From an uncultured bacterium (lineage in GTDB: Bacteria > Fidelibacterota > Marinisomatia > Marinisomatales > Marinisomataceae), in NCBI GenBank assembly GCA_943788675.1, contig CALSRE010000002.1:201371-265370 (forward strand): a DNA stretch of 64,000 bases, given 5' to 3'. The notes beneath the pieces were generated by a model, which saw only the letters and a list, made by a program, of their open reading frames with translations, was not told the origin of the DNA and searched no databases. A program made the translations under genes and the position numbers. Shown piece after piece: positions 14,699-24,800 of this stretch; the first letter of the stretch is position 1, and the number at the start of each line of letters is the position of its first letter.

Positions 14699-17245
14699 TT
14701 ATCTAAGGAATACTAATTTTCCAGCTTCAGTAAAACTACTAGTTCTTATTTGATAGAAATATACTCCACTACTAACTACGTCTCCATCATCATTCTTTCC
14801 ATCCCAAACAATTGATTGGTAACCAAATCGTTCTTCATTATTAATTAACTTTCTTACTATTCTACCGCGAACATCTATGATCATCATTGATAAAAATTGT
14901 GCGGTGGGTAAATCAAACTCTATGGTTGTTCCTGGCAAGTTAAATGGATTTGGATAACTTTGTGCTAACCTGTAGTTTGAAGGAGCCGTTGATAAAAACT
15001 CAAAACCTTCTGATAGCAATTGATTATTTTCATCATAGGATGAGAAATAAACTTTTAATTCCTCAACCAAAAATGATTGATTTTCAAAATCTAAAACCAT
15101 TGAATCTCTACTATTTCCAGGATTTAAATTTGAAAGTTCAAGATGAAAGAGACCTTGATTTGTATCATGAGCATTTATTAGAGAGTAGTCTGAAAAACTT
15201 AAAGTACTTAAGTCAATTAAATAGTCATCTGCGCTGTACTCAAAATAAACTTGAGAAGACACAGCATCTTCAGGAAGAGTTATTGTCATTTTGTTATTTA
15301 AAATTTTGAAATCAGGTATACTACCCTGCCCTGTTAAATAATCTGGTGTACTACGCCCATTCTGTTGAAAAGACCAATCCCACATTGATTCAAACATTGA
15401 TAAATCTTGGCTATTTGACACTCCATCAAAGTCAGGGAATAAATAAGGCATATTGCCACTTACCGGTGCAATATCTGCTCCTGGATAGTTGGCAATGAAT
15501 GCTGCATAATCTTTGAAATCAATAACCCAATCATTATTAGAATCACCCAATAAAGATCCAAAATACCAAAAATCTAAAGATACAACATCAGAAGTTAGTC
15601 CTACTCTGTCAATACTAAATACTTGAATATAGTATCTTTGATAATCTTGTAAAGGAAGATCATCCAAATTTATTTGAGTAGATGTATATATAGTGGATGA
15701 TACAATATCATCCTGTCCTGGTGTTGATCCTACAGAAAGAGAGTAAGCTTCAACTCCACTTGTTGCGTCTGTAAAGTTATCTAAACTAATTGATATATCA
15801 GGTGTTTGAGGAAGGTAAAACTGTTGATCTAAGTCATCTGTAGAAATTGTTCCAGCTACAGGATCAACTCTGTCAACTTTAATTACAATTTCTCCTGATT
15901 CAAAATTGTTAAATCCTGTTGTTGTTCCAACAGCTACTCCGGAAGCGATATATACAGAAACGTCACCATCAGATTGCGGAGTAATTACGAAATCAAATGA
16001 GGTTCCAATTCCTCCATTTAAGCTAGCTATGTCACCATTTGTTACAGTGATATCATCGGCTGAAAAACCTGAAACTTCTTCTGCGAATGCAACATTAAAA
16101 GAGAGAACACTTGAAGAAGTTAACAATTGTGATGTTGTTGAAAGAGATGTATTTACTCCTTCAAAATCTAGCCATCCTATATTTGAATCATAACTTGCAG
16201 CCCAAGCCTCACCTTGAATAACTTGTTGCTTAGAAAACATAACCATATTATAGTCATAAACATAGTCCATATAATTCATAAATTGTTCACCTTTTCCGGT
16301 GTTAGCAATACATTCATTAAGGGCTCCTGCACCATACCAACTTCCATTAGATTCTACTAAATCAGCAGAATAATTAGGATTTAATTGATTTGGAATATCG
16401 CTAAAATCGGGTGTTGAAGTACATGAAGATGAATTAAATGTATGTGGATATGTGAAATTATGACCTAGTTCATGTGTAAGAGTTCTTCCTCTTCCATAAG
16501 TTGATAATTCCCCTGGATTTTCTACAGAACCTACAGATTGATTTAAAACAACTGCATGAGGATAAGTATAATATGCTTGACCTAGTAATCCACTTCCAAG
16601 CGTAGCAATGTACACACTCATATACGGCTCATTAGTATAACCATTTTCACCGGGACAAGGCCTTCCAACTTCATTCATTGCATCGCAAACACCACCAATG
16701 GAATTGCTAGTCTGAATCCTAACAATTGATTCTCCTTCAATTAATTCTGAACCTGTCAACTCTCCTTTGTAGCCTACAAATCGAATGTTATGCTCACCTC
16801 TAGCATTATAATGACTGTAATCAACATTAGCATCCTCTCCAGACGAAGGATTAGCAGATTGTGGCACTTTTTCACCATCGGGATTTAGCTTTCTAAAATC
16901 TAAATTTATTTGATCGAAATTTGCTGCAATTTTTTCGAAAGCAAGATTATCAACGCTATCATTAGCATTGCTATAAAGAACATAAAATCTTACTGGAATA
17001 TCAAGAGTTGAACTTTCGAATCTTTCCATTTCATTTGAACCGTATTTCATTCTTGAATTTCTTATATCATCAATTTTGGCATATGTTTGTTCGACAAATT
17101 GAGGATTTGTAATTTTTAACTGTTCGTACAATTGATCGGTACCACACATAGTATGATTATGATCATTATCGTGTCCTTGGATTTGCTTTGATTGGGATAA
17201 AGCAATCCCAGTCATAAAAATAAATACTATTATTAATTTTTTCAT
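14699..17245 (-). CDS. Secreted M43-like zinc metalloprotease with C-terminal type IX-like sorting domain
   Basis: 848 residues. Signal peptide KKLIIVFIFMTGIALSQS. The zinc site is HELGHNFTYPH (H258, E259, H262, H268) with a Met-turn at QFMNYMDY (about 321-328), as in pappalysin/cytophagalysin (M43) metzincins. An Ig-like segment (FAEEVSGFSADDITVTNGDIA) and a fibronectin-like segment follow, then a dockerin-like calcium segment (GDSNNDWVIDFKDYAAF). The last ~85 residues, YPNPFN...GYQSIVWDGKNDDGDVVSSGVYFYQI, are the FlgD-like domain that sends proteins through type IX secretion. It likely degrades particulate protein at the cell surface. Upstream 17246-17316 shows no clear promoter. Confidence 0.9.
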   Translation of the reverse strand: MKKLIIVFIFMTGIALSQSKQIQGHDNDHNHTMCGTDQLYEQLKITNPQFVEQTYAKIDDIRNSRMKYGSNEMERFESSTLDIPVRFYVLYSNANDSVDNLAFEKIAANFDQINLDFRKLNPDGEKVPQSANPSSGEDANVDYSHYNARGEHNIRFVGYKGELTGSELIEGESIVRIQTSNSIGGVCDAMNEVGRPCPGENGYTNEPYMSVYIATLGSGLLGQAYYTYPHAVVLNQSVGSVENPGELSTYGRGRTLTHELGHNFTYPHTFNSSSCTSTPDFSDIPNQLNPNYSADLVESNGSWYGAGALNECIANTGKGEQFMNYMDYVYDYNMVMFSKQQVIQGEAWAASYDSNIGWLDFEGVNTSLSTTSQLLTSSSVLSFNVAFAEEVSGFSADDITVTNGDIASLNGGIGTSFDFVITPQSDGDVSVYIASGVAVGTTTGFNNFESGEIVIKVDRVDPVAGTISTDDLDQQFYLPQTPDISISLDNFTDATSGVEAYSLSVGSTPGQDDIVSSTIYTSTQINLDDLPLQDYQRYYIQVFSIDRVGLTSDVVSLDFWYFGSLLGDSNNDWVIDFKDYAAFIANYPGADIAPVSGNMPYLFPDFDGVSNSQDLSMFESMWDWSFQQNGRSTPDYLTGQGSIPDFKILNNKMTITLPEDAVSSQVYFEYSADDYLIDLSTLSFSDYSLINAHDTNQGLFHLELSNLNPGNSRDSMVLDFENQSFLVEELKVYFSSYDENNQLLSEGFEFLSTAPSNYRLAQSYPNPFNLPGTTIEFDLPTAQFLSMMIIDVRGRIVRKLINNEERFGYQSIVWDGKNDDGDVVSSGVYFYQIRTSSFTEAGKLVFLR

Positions 17246-17316
17246 AATTTTATCCCGTGAAATTTTATATTTCTACAATATAGTTTTTTAAAAGAATAAA
17301 ATAAATATATTATTTG

Positions 17317-20300
17317 TTAAAAAACAGACTGAGCTTTTTTGAAATATTCATCCATAGTTTCTAATCTTACTTCTTCATATCCACGAATTATGTCTGGAAG
17401 TTTTGAAAATTTAATTAGATTTTCGTATTGACCATTTCCGATTTCGTCAATTTTACTTGAAATTGTATCTCTATAAAAATTTAAAACTTTTTTATCTGCT
17501 TGTCTAACATCACTGCTAAACCATGCCATAAAATCAAAAGCTGTTCCTCTTAGGAATTTCATATTCTTCAACATTACATAGAAAACCTTAAACCAGGAAC
17601 CCAAAGCAAGTTTAGACTTTACTCCTGGTAAACGATTTAAAATTGGAATATTTTGCATTGCTTTAAGAAATGGCGGATGTAGCATATAACTTATTTTAGC
17701 AGACCTACCAAACTCTTTACTAATTGCTGAATCAAGCTCTGCTTTTAAAGACAGTCTTGCTACTTCATACTCATCTTTTGTAGCCATTAGTTTGAATAAA
17801 TATTTAGCAACATTCTGAGACAAGTCTGAGCTTGATCTCAAATCTTTCTCTTTAATATATACTTTGTTTACAAAATTAACATATTCTTTTGCAAAAGCTA
17901 AATTTTGATAATCAATAAGCTCTTGAGTTCTGTATTCTAAGATATGCCTCAATTCTTGATCGGGTGATATTGAATCAATTAATTTGATGGCTTCTGAAGA
18001 TAAGCTTGGCTCTACTGCTAAGCTGCCAGAACGATATAAATCTATTGTATCAATCCAATGAGGGTCTGATACTACCTTTCTTCCAATATTAAATGCTTCA
18101 GTATTCTGTTTAACAGCGACTCCGTTTATTTTAATAGCTTTTTCTATTGATTCATTAGACAAAGGAATGCTTCCTGATTGATAAGCGGCTCCAATAACAA
18201 TAAAATTGGCCTGCATATTACTTCCAAAGAAATGCTCAGAAAGTTCTGTAGCATTTAATAAAGCAGTATCTTTGGAATATTCTTTAATAAGGTCAATCAT
18301 AAAGGATGCTTCAGGATATTCTGCTGCAGTCGATCTAACCATATCTCCTGTAGGTATTTCAGACGTTGAAATAATAGATGTAGAATTTTTCGTGCTAAGT
18401 TTAGCCATATTTTTAGGATTTGCTCCTGTCAATAAATCAAAAACTAAATAAGCATCTGATTCTCCATTAGCTACTCTACTTGAATACTCTTTATTATCAC
18501 TTACAATTTTCAAATGAGAAACTACCGATCCACCTTTTTGACTTAAACCTGTTTGGTCTAAAGCAATAACCTTTTTCTTTTCAATAAATGCAGCTGTTGA
18601 AATAATTTGATTAACAGTGACTACGCCAGTTCCTCCAATTCCTAACATGAAAATATTAGCTACATCTTTTTGAATCTTTTTAGGATTTGGAATTATTGAT
18701 GGGTCAAAATTTATTTCAGGCAATAATCTCTTATCGTCTTTTTCAGATGGAATAACTTGAATAAATGAAGGACAATTACCTTCAACACATGAATAATCTT
18801 TATTACATGAAGGTTGATCTATTTGAGTTTTTCTTCCATACTCTGTTTTGATAGGTTGAACACTTAAACAATTAGATTTAACTCCACAGTCTCCGCACCC
18901 TTCACAAACTGCCTCATTGATAAAAATTCTTTTTTTTGGCTCATGAACTAAGCCGCGCTTTCTTAGTCGTCTAAGATTTGCTGCACATGATTGGTCATGA
19001 ACTAGCACAGTAACACCCTTTATAACCTTTAATTTCTTTTGAGCCTCTACAATTTCATCTCTGTGCATAATTTCAATATCTTTATCCCATCGAGATTTTT
19101 CGATGGATTTGTATGCAGACGTATCATCTGTAGTAATAATAACCTTTTCAACGCCTTGGGATTTCAAATATTTTGTGAGCTCTGGTAAATCTAAACCACC
19201 ATCTGGGTCTTGTGCTCCAGTCATTGCTACAGCTCTGTTGTATAAAATTTTGTATGTTATATGTGATTTAGCTGCAATTGCCTGTCTTAGTGCTAAAGAT
19301 CCTGAATGGAAAAAAGTTCCATCCCCAATATTTTGGAACATATGCTCTTTTTCAATAAATGGTTCCATACCTGCCCATTGAGCTCCTTCTCCACCCATGT
19401 GGGTAGTACCAAAAGCTTTACCATCATCGACAAACATTGCCATTAAGTGACAACCAATACCACCAAAGGCTGAGTCACCCTCAGGTAATTTTACGGTTGA
19501 TGTATTATGAGGACATCCAGAGCAAAAATACATAGATCTTGATGATAAAGATTGTCCATAAATTCTTTTATCAACCTCAGTAATTATATTAATTTTATTG
19601 TTATCTGACTCTACTCCAAACTTAGAAGCATATCGTTTAAAGAAAATTTTTGATAAATCATCAGCAGTTAATTCACCGTATCCAGGAATTAAAGGCTTAT
19701 TGTGTTCATCGTTTTTACCGATTATAATAGGTTTATTGCTATAATTATAAATCTCTTCCTTGATAAGCATTTCGATAAATGATCTTTTCTCTTCAACTAT
19801 AAAAATCTCCTCAAGATTTTCAGAAAAACTTCTAATGATATTGCTATCAACGGGGAAAGTTGCTCCAAGCTTCAATATTCTTACACCTTTGTCATTAAGG
19901 AATTTTTTATCCCATCCCAATGAATCAAAAGCCTCTAATACATCATAGTAAGTTTTGCCTGCAGTAATAATACCAACAGAATCATTTTCAGATTGCACTG
20001 TAATTTTATTTATCTTGTTTGATGCTAGAAAATGTTTAGCAGCTTCAATTCTTCCCAGATGAATTTCTTTTTCTGTTGGCAAACTATGATGACCTACAAG
20101 TTTGGCATTTTGCGTATGTTTCCATGGTTGACCATTGTATTGAAAATCTGGAATATTGATATTAATTCTTTCAGGATGAACAATAGCACTACTAAACCCA
20201 TCTGCAATATCAGTAACAATTTTAAAACCTGACCATAGTCCTGAATATCTTGACATCTCATATGCAAATCTACCCAAGTCCAATATTTCTTGAACATTAC

Positions 20301-20832
20301 CAGGATAAAAAATTGGCATCATTGCATCAAATAAAGCAGGTTCAGATTGTGATGGCAAAGTTGAAGATTTACAAGACGGATCATCTCCAGCCACTGCAAG
20401 CACTCCTCCATTTTTACCAACACCTAGAAAATTTGCATGTCTAAAAATATCTCCTGAACGATCTACTCCAGGGGCTTTTCCGTACCACATACCAAGAACG
20501 CCATCGTATTTAACATTAGATACCATTCCTGCCATTTGACTACCATATATAAGTGTTGCACCAAGATCCTCATTGACGCCAGGAATAAAATTAATGTTAT
20601 GTTGATCTAATAATTTTTTGTTTCTAACCAGATTTATATCTAGCACACCAACAGGCGAACCTCTATAACCTGAAACAAGAGTTCCAGTATTTAAACCCTT
20701 GATTAGGTCTGCCCTATTTTGATCAAGTAGAAGACGTACAAGTGCTTGAATTCCAGATAAAACTATCCTTCCTTCTAAGAGATTGTATTTATCTTCTAAT
20801 GAAAATTTATTATTCAATTTTATGTCTGTCAT
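17317..20832 (-). CDS. One-chain indolepyruvate:ferredoxin oxidoreductase family protein
   Basis: About 1171 residues from the ATG at 20832 (MTDIKLNNKFSLEDKY); an ATG at 20847 is also possible and neither has a good ribosome site. It fuses the alpha-type pyruvate-binding and TPP parts (GDGTFFHSGSLALRQA, about 505-520), cysteine clusters (VCEGCGDCGVKSNC and CNKDYSCVEGNC, about 640-690) for 4Fe-4S centres, and a gamma-like domain (MLGIGGTGVVTVNQIIS, about 725) at the end. The family oxidatively decarboxylates aryl- or branched 2-oxoacids to acyl-CoA with ferredoxin as acceptor, in the cytoplasm. The separate IorA/IorB arrangement of archaea is not used here. Substrate is not certain. Confidence 0.9.
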   Translation of the reverse strand: MTDIKLNNKFSLEDKYNLLEGRIVLSGIQALVRLLLDQNRADLIKGLNTGTLVSGYRGSPVGVLDINLVRNKKLLDQHNINFIPGVNEDLGATLIYGSQMAGMVSNVKYDGVLGMWYGKAPGVDRSGDIFRHANFLGVGKNGGVLAVAGDDPSCKSSTLPSQSEPALFDAMMPIFYPGNVQEILDLGRFAYEMSRYSGLWSGFKIVTDIADGFSSAIVHPERININIPDFQYNGQPWKHTQNAKLVGHHSLPTEKEIHLGRIEAAKHFLASNKINKITVQSENDSVGIITAGKTYYDVLEAFDSLGWDKKFLNDKGVRILKLGATFPVDSNIIRSFSENLEEIFIVEEKRSFIEMLIKEEIYNYSNKPIIIGKNDEHNKPLIPGYGELTADDLSKIFFKRYASKFGVESDNNKINIITEVDKRIYGQSLSSRSMYFCSGCPHNTSTVKLPEGDSAFGGIGCHLMAMFVDDGKAFGTTHMGGEGAQWAGMEPFIEKEHMFQNIGDGTFFHSGSLALRQAIAAKSHITYKILYNRAVAMTGAQDPDGGLDLPELTKYLKSQGVEKVIITTDDTSAYKSIEKSRWDKDIEIMHRDEIVEAQKKLKVIKGVTVLVHDQSCAANLRRLRKRGLVHEPKKRIFINEAVCEGCGDCGVKSNCLSVQPIKTEYGRKTQIDQPSCNKDYSCVEGNCPSFIQVIPSEKDDKRLLPEINFDPSIIPNPKKIQKDVANIFMLGIGGTGVVTVNQIISTAAFIEKKKVIALDQTGLSQKGGSVVSHLKIVSDNKEYSSRVANGESDAYLVFDLLTGANPKNMAKLSTKNSTSIISTSEIPTGDMVRSTAAEYPEASFMIDLIKEYSKDTALLNATELSEHFFGSNMQANFIVIGAAYQSGSIPLSNESIEKAIKINGVAVKQNTEAFNIGRKVVSDPHWIDTIDLYRSGSLAVEPSLSSEAIKLIDSISPDQELRHILEYRTQELIDYQNLAFAKEYVNFVNKVYIKEKDLRSSSDLSQNVAKYLFKLMATKDEYEVARLSLKAELDSAISKEFGRSAKISYMLHPPFLKAMQNIPILNRLPGVKSKLALGSWFKVFYVMLKNMKFLRGTAFDFMAWFSSDVRQADKKVLNFYRDTISSKIDEIGNGQYENLIKFSKLPDIIRGYEEVRLETMDEYFKKAQSVF

Positions 20833-21130
20833 ATGCGTTAATTGCATCAAATATTAATACAGAAATTGATGCAAAACAAGTAGGCAAAATAAAGTGACTA
20901 TCTAAATGTTTTATAAGCCTAATTGATTTGCTTCCCGTTTTTTTAAAAAAAATATGAATATTCGCATTTTTAAACTTGACTAAAATAAAGAAAAATAGAT
21001 AAGTTGGAATGCCAGCCAATAAGCTTTTCGAAAGCTTTGTATTTGCAAAAAAACTGATAATCTCATTTAGAGAATTGTCTGCGGACAAAAATAAATATTA
21101 ACAGTAACCGAGGGTTAGAATTAGAGAATT
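20833..21130. promoter_or_regulatory. Divergent control region between the oxidoreductase and nrdJ
   Basis: About 300 bp with no convincing gene. It holds an inverted repeat AAGCTTT-TCG-AAAGCTT (21021-21037) and a near-palindrome TTGTCTGCGGACAA (21075-21088, one mispair) about 43 bp before the nrdJ ATG at 21131. Neither matches the NrdR box. No B12 riboswitch (no long conserved leader) is apparent. nrdJ has only weak purine stretches (GAGGG at 21110-21114, AGAG at 21124-21127) as ribosome sites. Confidence 0.4.
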
Positions 21131-23509
21131 ATGGCGGAAGCAATAGAAATAAACTTTCCAACAGAAAATGAAAAAAATCCAAAAATTGATTCGGAACTAA
21201 AGAATCAAATCTTAGGCTTTAATGTCAAAAAAGATATGGATAGTAAAGATGTTGAAAGTTGTCCAGAAGAATACAAAGTTGAAAATTATTACAAAGAAGA
21301 CGAATTAGGTCGAAGCGTTCTTGAGATGAAATATCTTGCTCCGGGAGAGAAGCATCCGTGGAATCTATGGAAAAGACAAGCTAAAGCGTTAGCAAGCGTT
21401 GAGAAAACTCCTGAATTGCAAGAAAAATGGGAAGCAGCTTTCTTTCAAGCGCTTAAAAATTTTAAATTTGTTCCAGGGGGAAGAATTATGCATGGAGCAG
21501 GTCGTGAAGATATAACGACAACACTTAATAACTGCTACGTAGTTGGTATTAAAGATGATTCAATCAAGTCTATATATGATTGTGTTATTCAAGAAGCAAT
21601 GACCTATAAATACGGTGGTGGCTGTGGACATGACTTATCTGTTTTAAGACCTGGCGGTGATGAAATCCAAGGTACAGGAGGAAATTCATGTGGCCCTGTT
21701 GGTTTTATGAACTTATTTAGCGAGAATACAAATACAATTGCTCAGCATGGTAGAAGAGGTGCTAACATGCAAACCTTGAGAGTTGATCATCCAGATATTG
21801 AAAAATTTATTGAAATCAAAACTGGTGATATAGACATGGTTAAGTACTCAAATATTTCAGTATTGTTAACAGATGAATTTATGAATGCAGTTCAAAAAGA
21901 AACGGATTTTGATTTGCAATGGGGTGGCAAAGTATACACTACTGTAAAAGCAAAAGATTTGTGGATGAAAATTATCGAACATGCGCACGCAAGTGCAGAA
22001 CCAGGACTACTTTTCTGGGATACAATGACCAAATATCACAATGCTGAATATTGCAGTCCATTGGTATCGACTAACCCATGCGCAGAACAACCGCTGCCGG
22101 ATGGCGGGTGCTGTAATCTTGGAGCATTAAACTTAGAGAGATTTGTTGACGGAAATGGTAATTTTGATTTTGATGGGTTTAAAGAAACAACAGCTATTGG
22201 TGCAAGATTTTTAGACAATGTTATAGATTATAATCTTGATCGTCATGCTCTTGAAGAACAAAAACAAAATGCTATGAATGATCGTCGCGTTGGACTTGGA
22301 ATTCTTGGTCTTGGAGATATGCTTGTCAAAATGGGTATCAAGTATGATTCAGATGAGGCTTTAGATACTATTGCTAAAGTAATGGAAATTCACAGAAATA
22401 CTGCCTACGAAACGAGTGCAGAATTAGCAAAAGAAAAAGGGCAGTTTCCTAATTTTGATTGGGACGGTTACTCTGAAAGTCTTTTTGTACAAGATTTACC
22501 TAAAGAACTGCAAACTAAAATTAAAAATCATGGTGTAAGAAACTGTACTCTTACAACAGTTGCTCCAACCGGAAGCGGAGCTATTGTTGCACGCGTAACA
22601 TCAGGGGTTGAACCAATTTTTGCAACATCTTATAAACGTAAGGTTAAAAAGAATGATAGCTTGGGTAAAGAGTTTGATACTTTCACAGTATACCATCCAG
22701 TTGTAAAAGAAATGTTTGGTACTGATGAAAGTTTACCAGACTATGTAGTTACAGCTCATAATGTTGATCCATTTTTTAGGGTAAAAATGCAAGGAGTTGT
22801 TCAAAAATATATTGATAGTTCAATTTCTTCTACAGTTAATTTAGCTGAAGAAACTACAGTGGATACAGTTGCCGATATCTATATGACAGCTTACAAAGCT
22901 GACTTAAAAGGAATTACTGTATACAGAGAAGGCTCTCGTGAAGGTATTCTTATTACTGAAGAGAAATCATCTGAGAATGAATCAAAAAATCTTCATACAT
23001 CTGAAAAGAAAACAGCGCGTAATCGTCCTCCTATTACAGAAGGAAGAACAAGACGTATGAGAACCGGAGACGGAACCTTATATGTTACCGTAAACGAAGA
23101 TGAGAACGGTCTTTGTGAAGTATTTACGGCCATTGGTAAAGCTGGTGGCACTGTTGCAGCACAAACTGAAGCAATCAGTAGATTAATCTCTCTATCTCTT
23201 CGATCAGGAGTAGATCCAAATAGTATTATTAGCCAGTTAAAAGGTATCAGTGGGCCAAACCCTACATGGGAAGATGGTCAGTTAATTTTATCAACACCTG
23301 ATGCTATCGGTAGAGCCTTAGAATCTTTTGTCAATGGAGATGTGACTCCAGACAATAGCAAAAAAAAAGCTCAATTTGAATTAGCAGAAGAAACTGCTAG
23401 CGCAACTAAGCCTCGAGGAATATATTGCAAAGAGTGTGACAGTAACGGCATTGTTGATGAAGGTGGTTGTTTAGTTTGTAAAGATTGTGGCTGGTCTAAA
23501 TGCGAATAA
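21131..23509 (+). CDS. nrdJ: Adenosylcobalamin-dependent (class II) ribonucleotide reductase
   Basis: 792 residues. The N-terminal RNR segment is followed by NNCYVVG (first redox Cys), YGGGCGHDLSVLRPGG, the radical-site NPCAEQPLPDGGCCNLGALNL (about 316 onward, with catalytic Cys and Glu) and PTGSGAIVARVTSGVEPIF. A TSCPD domain (about 650-720) and a C-terminal zinc-ribbon-like tail, YCKECDSNG...CLVCKDCGWSKCE, complete it. It makes deoxyribonucleotides with AdoCbl and without an oxygen-dependent radical partner, useful across oxygen levels. It stands alone on the plus strand and converges on frr with only 15 bp between and no hairpin. Confidence 0.96.
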   Translation: MAEAIEINFPTENEKNPKIDSELKNQILGFNVKKDMDSKDVESCPEEYKVENYYKEDELGRSVLEMKYLAPGEKHPWNLWKRQAKALASVEKTPELQEKWEAAFFQALKNFKFVPGGRIMHGAGREDITTTLNNCYVVGIKDDSIKSIYDCVIQEAMTYKYGGGCGHDLSVLRPGGDEIQGTGGNSCGPVGFMNLFSENTNTIAQHGRRGANMQTLRVDHPDIEKFIEIKTGDIDMVKYSNISVLLTDEFMNAVQKETDFDLQWGGKVYTTVKAKDLWMKIIEHAHASAEPGLLFWDTMTKYHNAEYCSPLVSTNPCAEQPLPDGGCCNLGALNLERFVDGNGNFDFDGFKETTAIGARFLDNVIDYNLDRHALEEQKQNAMNDRRVGLGILGLGDMLVKMGIKYDSDEALDTIAKVMEIHRNTAYETSAELAKEKGQFPNFDWDGYSESLFVQDLPKELQTKIKNHGVRNCTLTTVAPTGSGAIVARVTSGVEPIFATSYKRKVKKNDSLGKEFDTFTVYHPVVKEMFGTDESLPDYVVTAHNVDPFFRVKMQGVVQKYIDSSISSTVNLAEETTVDTVADIYMTAYKADLKGITVYREGSREGILITEEKSSENESKNLHTSEKKTARNRPPITEGRTRRMRTGDGTLYVTVNEDENGLCEVFTAIGKAGGTVAAQTEAISRLISLSLRSGVDPNSIISQLKGISGPNPTWEDGQLILSTPDAIGRALESFVNGDVTPDNSKKKAQFELAEETASATKPRGIYCKECDSNGIVDEGGCLVCKDCGWSKCE

Positions 23510-23524
23510 ATTTTAGAAAATAAT

Positions 23525-24082
23525 TTACTTATCTAGGATTTCAACTTCTTTTTCTTGCTGGATTAAATTCAATCTCTTAACAAAAGAGTCGGTTACTTCT
23601 TGGATATCATCCATAAATTTTTTCATATCATCTTCTGGAATTTTTTGCTCTTCTTCAACTCTTTTAGCTGATTGAATCATTTCTCTTCGAATATTTCTGA
23701 CTGAAATTCTTCCATCTTCAATAATCTTGGATGCAACTTTAACTAACTCCTGTCTTCTTTCAACAGATAGAGGAGGAAAAGTAATCATTATACTATTTCC
23801 ATTATTAGAAGGATTAAAACCCAAATCAGATTCTAATATTGCTTTCTCAATATCATCAATAGAAGTTTTATCAAAAGGTTGAATACTAATTGTAATAGCA
23901 TCCATTGTCGAAATATTGGCAATTTGATTTAAAGGGGTATCGTTATCATAATACTTTACCAAAATCTTATTGAACATTTCAGGGTTTGCTCTTCCAGTCC
24001 TAATCTTGGTCAATTCACTTGAAACAAAGGTTATAGTTTGTTCCATTTTTGATTTTGCCGAATCTAAGCTTTGACTTAACAT
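23525..24082 (-). CDS. frr: Ribosome recycling factor
   Basis: 185 residues, standard length. KIRTGRANPEMFNKILVKYY and the C-terminal RRLN-like coiled helix are characteristic, with the conserved RxNxRRE stretch seen as SVRNIRREMI. It splits post-termination ribosomes together with EF-G in the cytoplasm. It is the last gene of the rplM-rpsI-rpsB-tsf-pyrH-frr set, one base after pyrH's stop. Confidence 0.97.
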   Translation of the reverse strand: MLSQSLDSAKSKMEQTITFVSSELTKIRTGRANPEMFNKILVKYYDNDTPLNQIANISTMDAITISIQPFDKTSIDDIEKAILESDLGFNPSNNGNSIMITFPPLSVERRQELVKVASKIIEDGRISVRNIRREMIQSAKRVEEEQKIPEDDMKKFMDDIQEVTDSFVKRLNLIQQEKEVEILDK

Positions 24083-24083
24083 T

Positions 24084-24800
24084 TTATTCTACGCTTGTAC
24101 CTATGTCAGTGTTTCCATTTAAGAAATTAAATAAATTATTTTCTTTAGTAATATCTAAAACCCTTATGGGCATTTTATTCTCTTTGCATAAAGTTATTGC
24201 TGTTAGATCCATTATTGCTAATTCTTTTTCTAAAACTTCTGAAAAACTGATTGATTTAAATTTTTTAGCACTAGGGTTAGTATTAGGATCTGAATCAAAT
24301 ACTCCATCTACCTTAGTGCCTTTGATTAATAAATCGCAATTTAATTCAGCTGCTCTTAAAGCTGCAGCACTATCAGTGCTAAAAAAAGGATTTCCTGTAC
24401 CTCCAGCTATTATAACAATCCTACCTTTATCTAAATGCCTAATTGCTCTTCTTCTAATATATGGCTCTGCAATTTTTGGAATATCAATACCAGATAGTGT
24501 GCGAGTTTCACACCCAACCTGCTCTAATGAGTCTTGAAGCGTAACAGAGTTAATTATAGTTCCTACCATTCCAATATAATCTGCAGTAACTCTGTCCATA
24601 CCTTTTTCGGAGGCATCTCTTCCTCTAAAAATATTACCAGCGCCTAAAACAATACCAATATCAATATTAAGCGCTTTTAATGCTGCAACTTCTTTAGCAA
24701 GCTGTTGAGCAATTTGAGGGTATACACCTTGCGGTTGATTTCCTGAAAGAATCTCACCACTTAACTTAAGTAGTACTCTTCTTTTTTTGTTTTGAGACAT
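24084..24800 (-). CDS. pyrH: UMP kinase
   Basis: 238 residues of amino-acid-kinase fold. LLKLSGEIL is the N-terminal phosphate loop; VLGAGNIFRGR, MDRVTADYIGMVGTIIN and GGTGNPFFSTDSAAALRA are diagnostic PyrH blocks. It phosphorylates UMP to UDP, following the pyrB/pyrC steps encoded a few genes upstream. Its start overlaps the tsf stop by 1 bp. Confidence 0.97.
   Translation of the reverse strand: MSQNKKRRVLLKLSGEILSGNQPQGVYPQIAQQLAKEVAALKALNIDIGIVLGAGNIFRGRDASEKGMDRVTADYIGMVGTIINSVTLQDSLEQVGCETRTLSGIDIPKIAEPYIRRRAIRHLDKGRIVIIAGGTGNPFFSTDSAAALRAAELNCDLLIKGTKVDGVFDSDPNTNPSAKKFKSISFSEVLEKELAIMDLTAITLCKENKMPIRVLDITKENNLFNFLNGNTDIGTSVE

Noticed and set aside
20810-21088. A 92-codon open frame (minus) with two hydrophobic stretches upstream of the oxidoreductase
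   Set aside because: Its only start is TTG, it has no good ribosome site, it overlaps the oxidoreductase start by 23 bp, and its hydrophobic runs can come from AT-rich DNA. It also covers the likely nrdJ control region. I list it here and not as a gene; conservation would overturn this.
21089-21130. A cobalamin riboswitch before nrdJ
   Set aside because: The leader is too short and lacks the conserved B12-box sequence.
23510-23524. A terminator between nrdJ and frr
   Set aside because: The 15-bp gap holds no inverted repeat; transcripts may overlap or end by another means.
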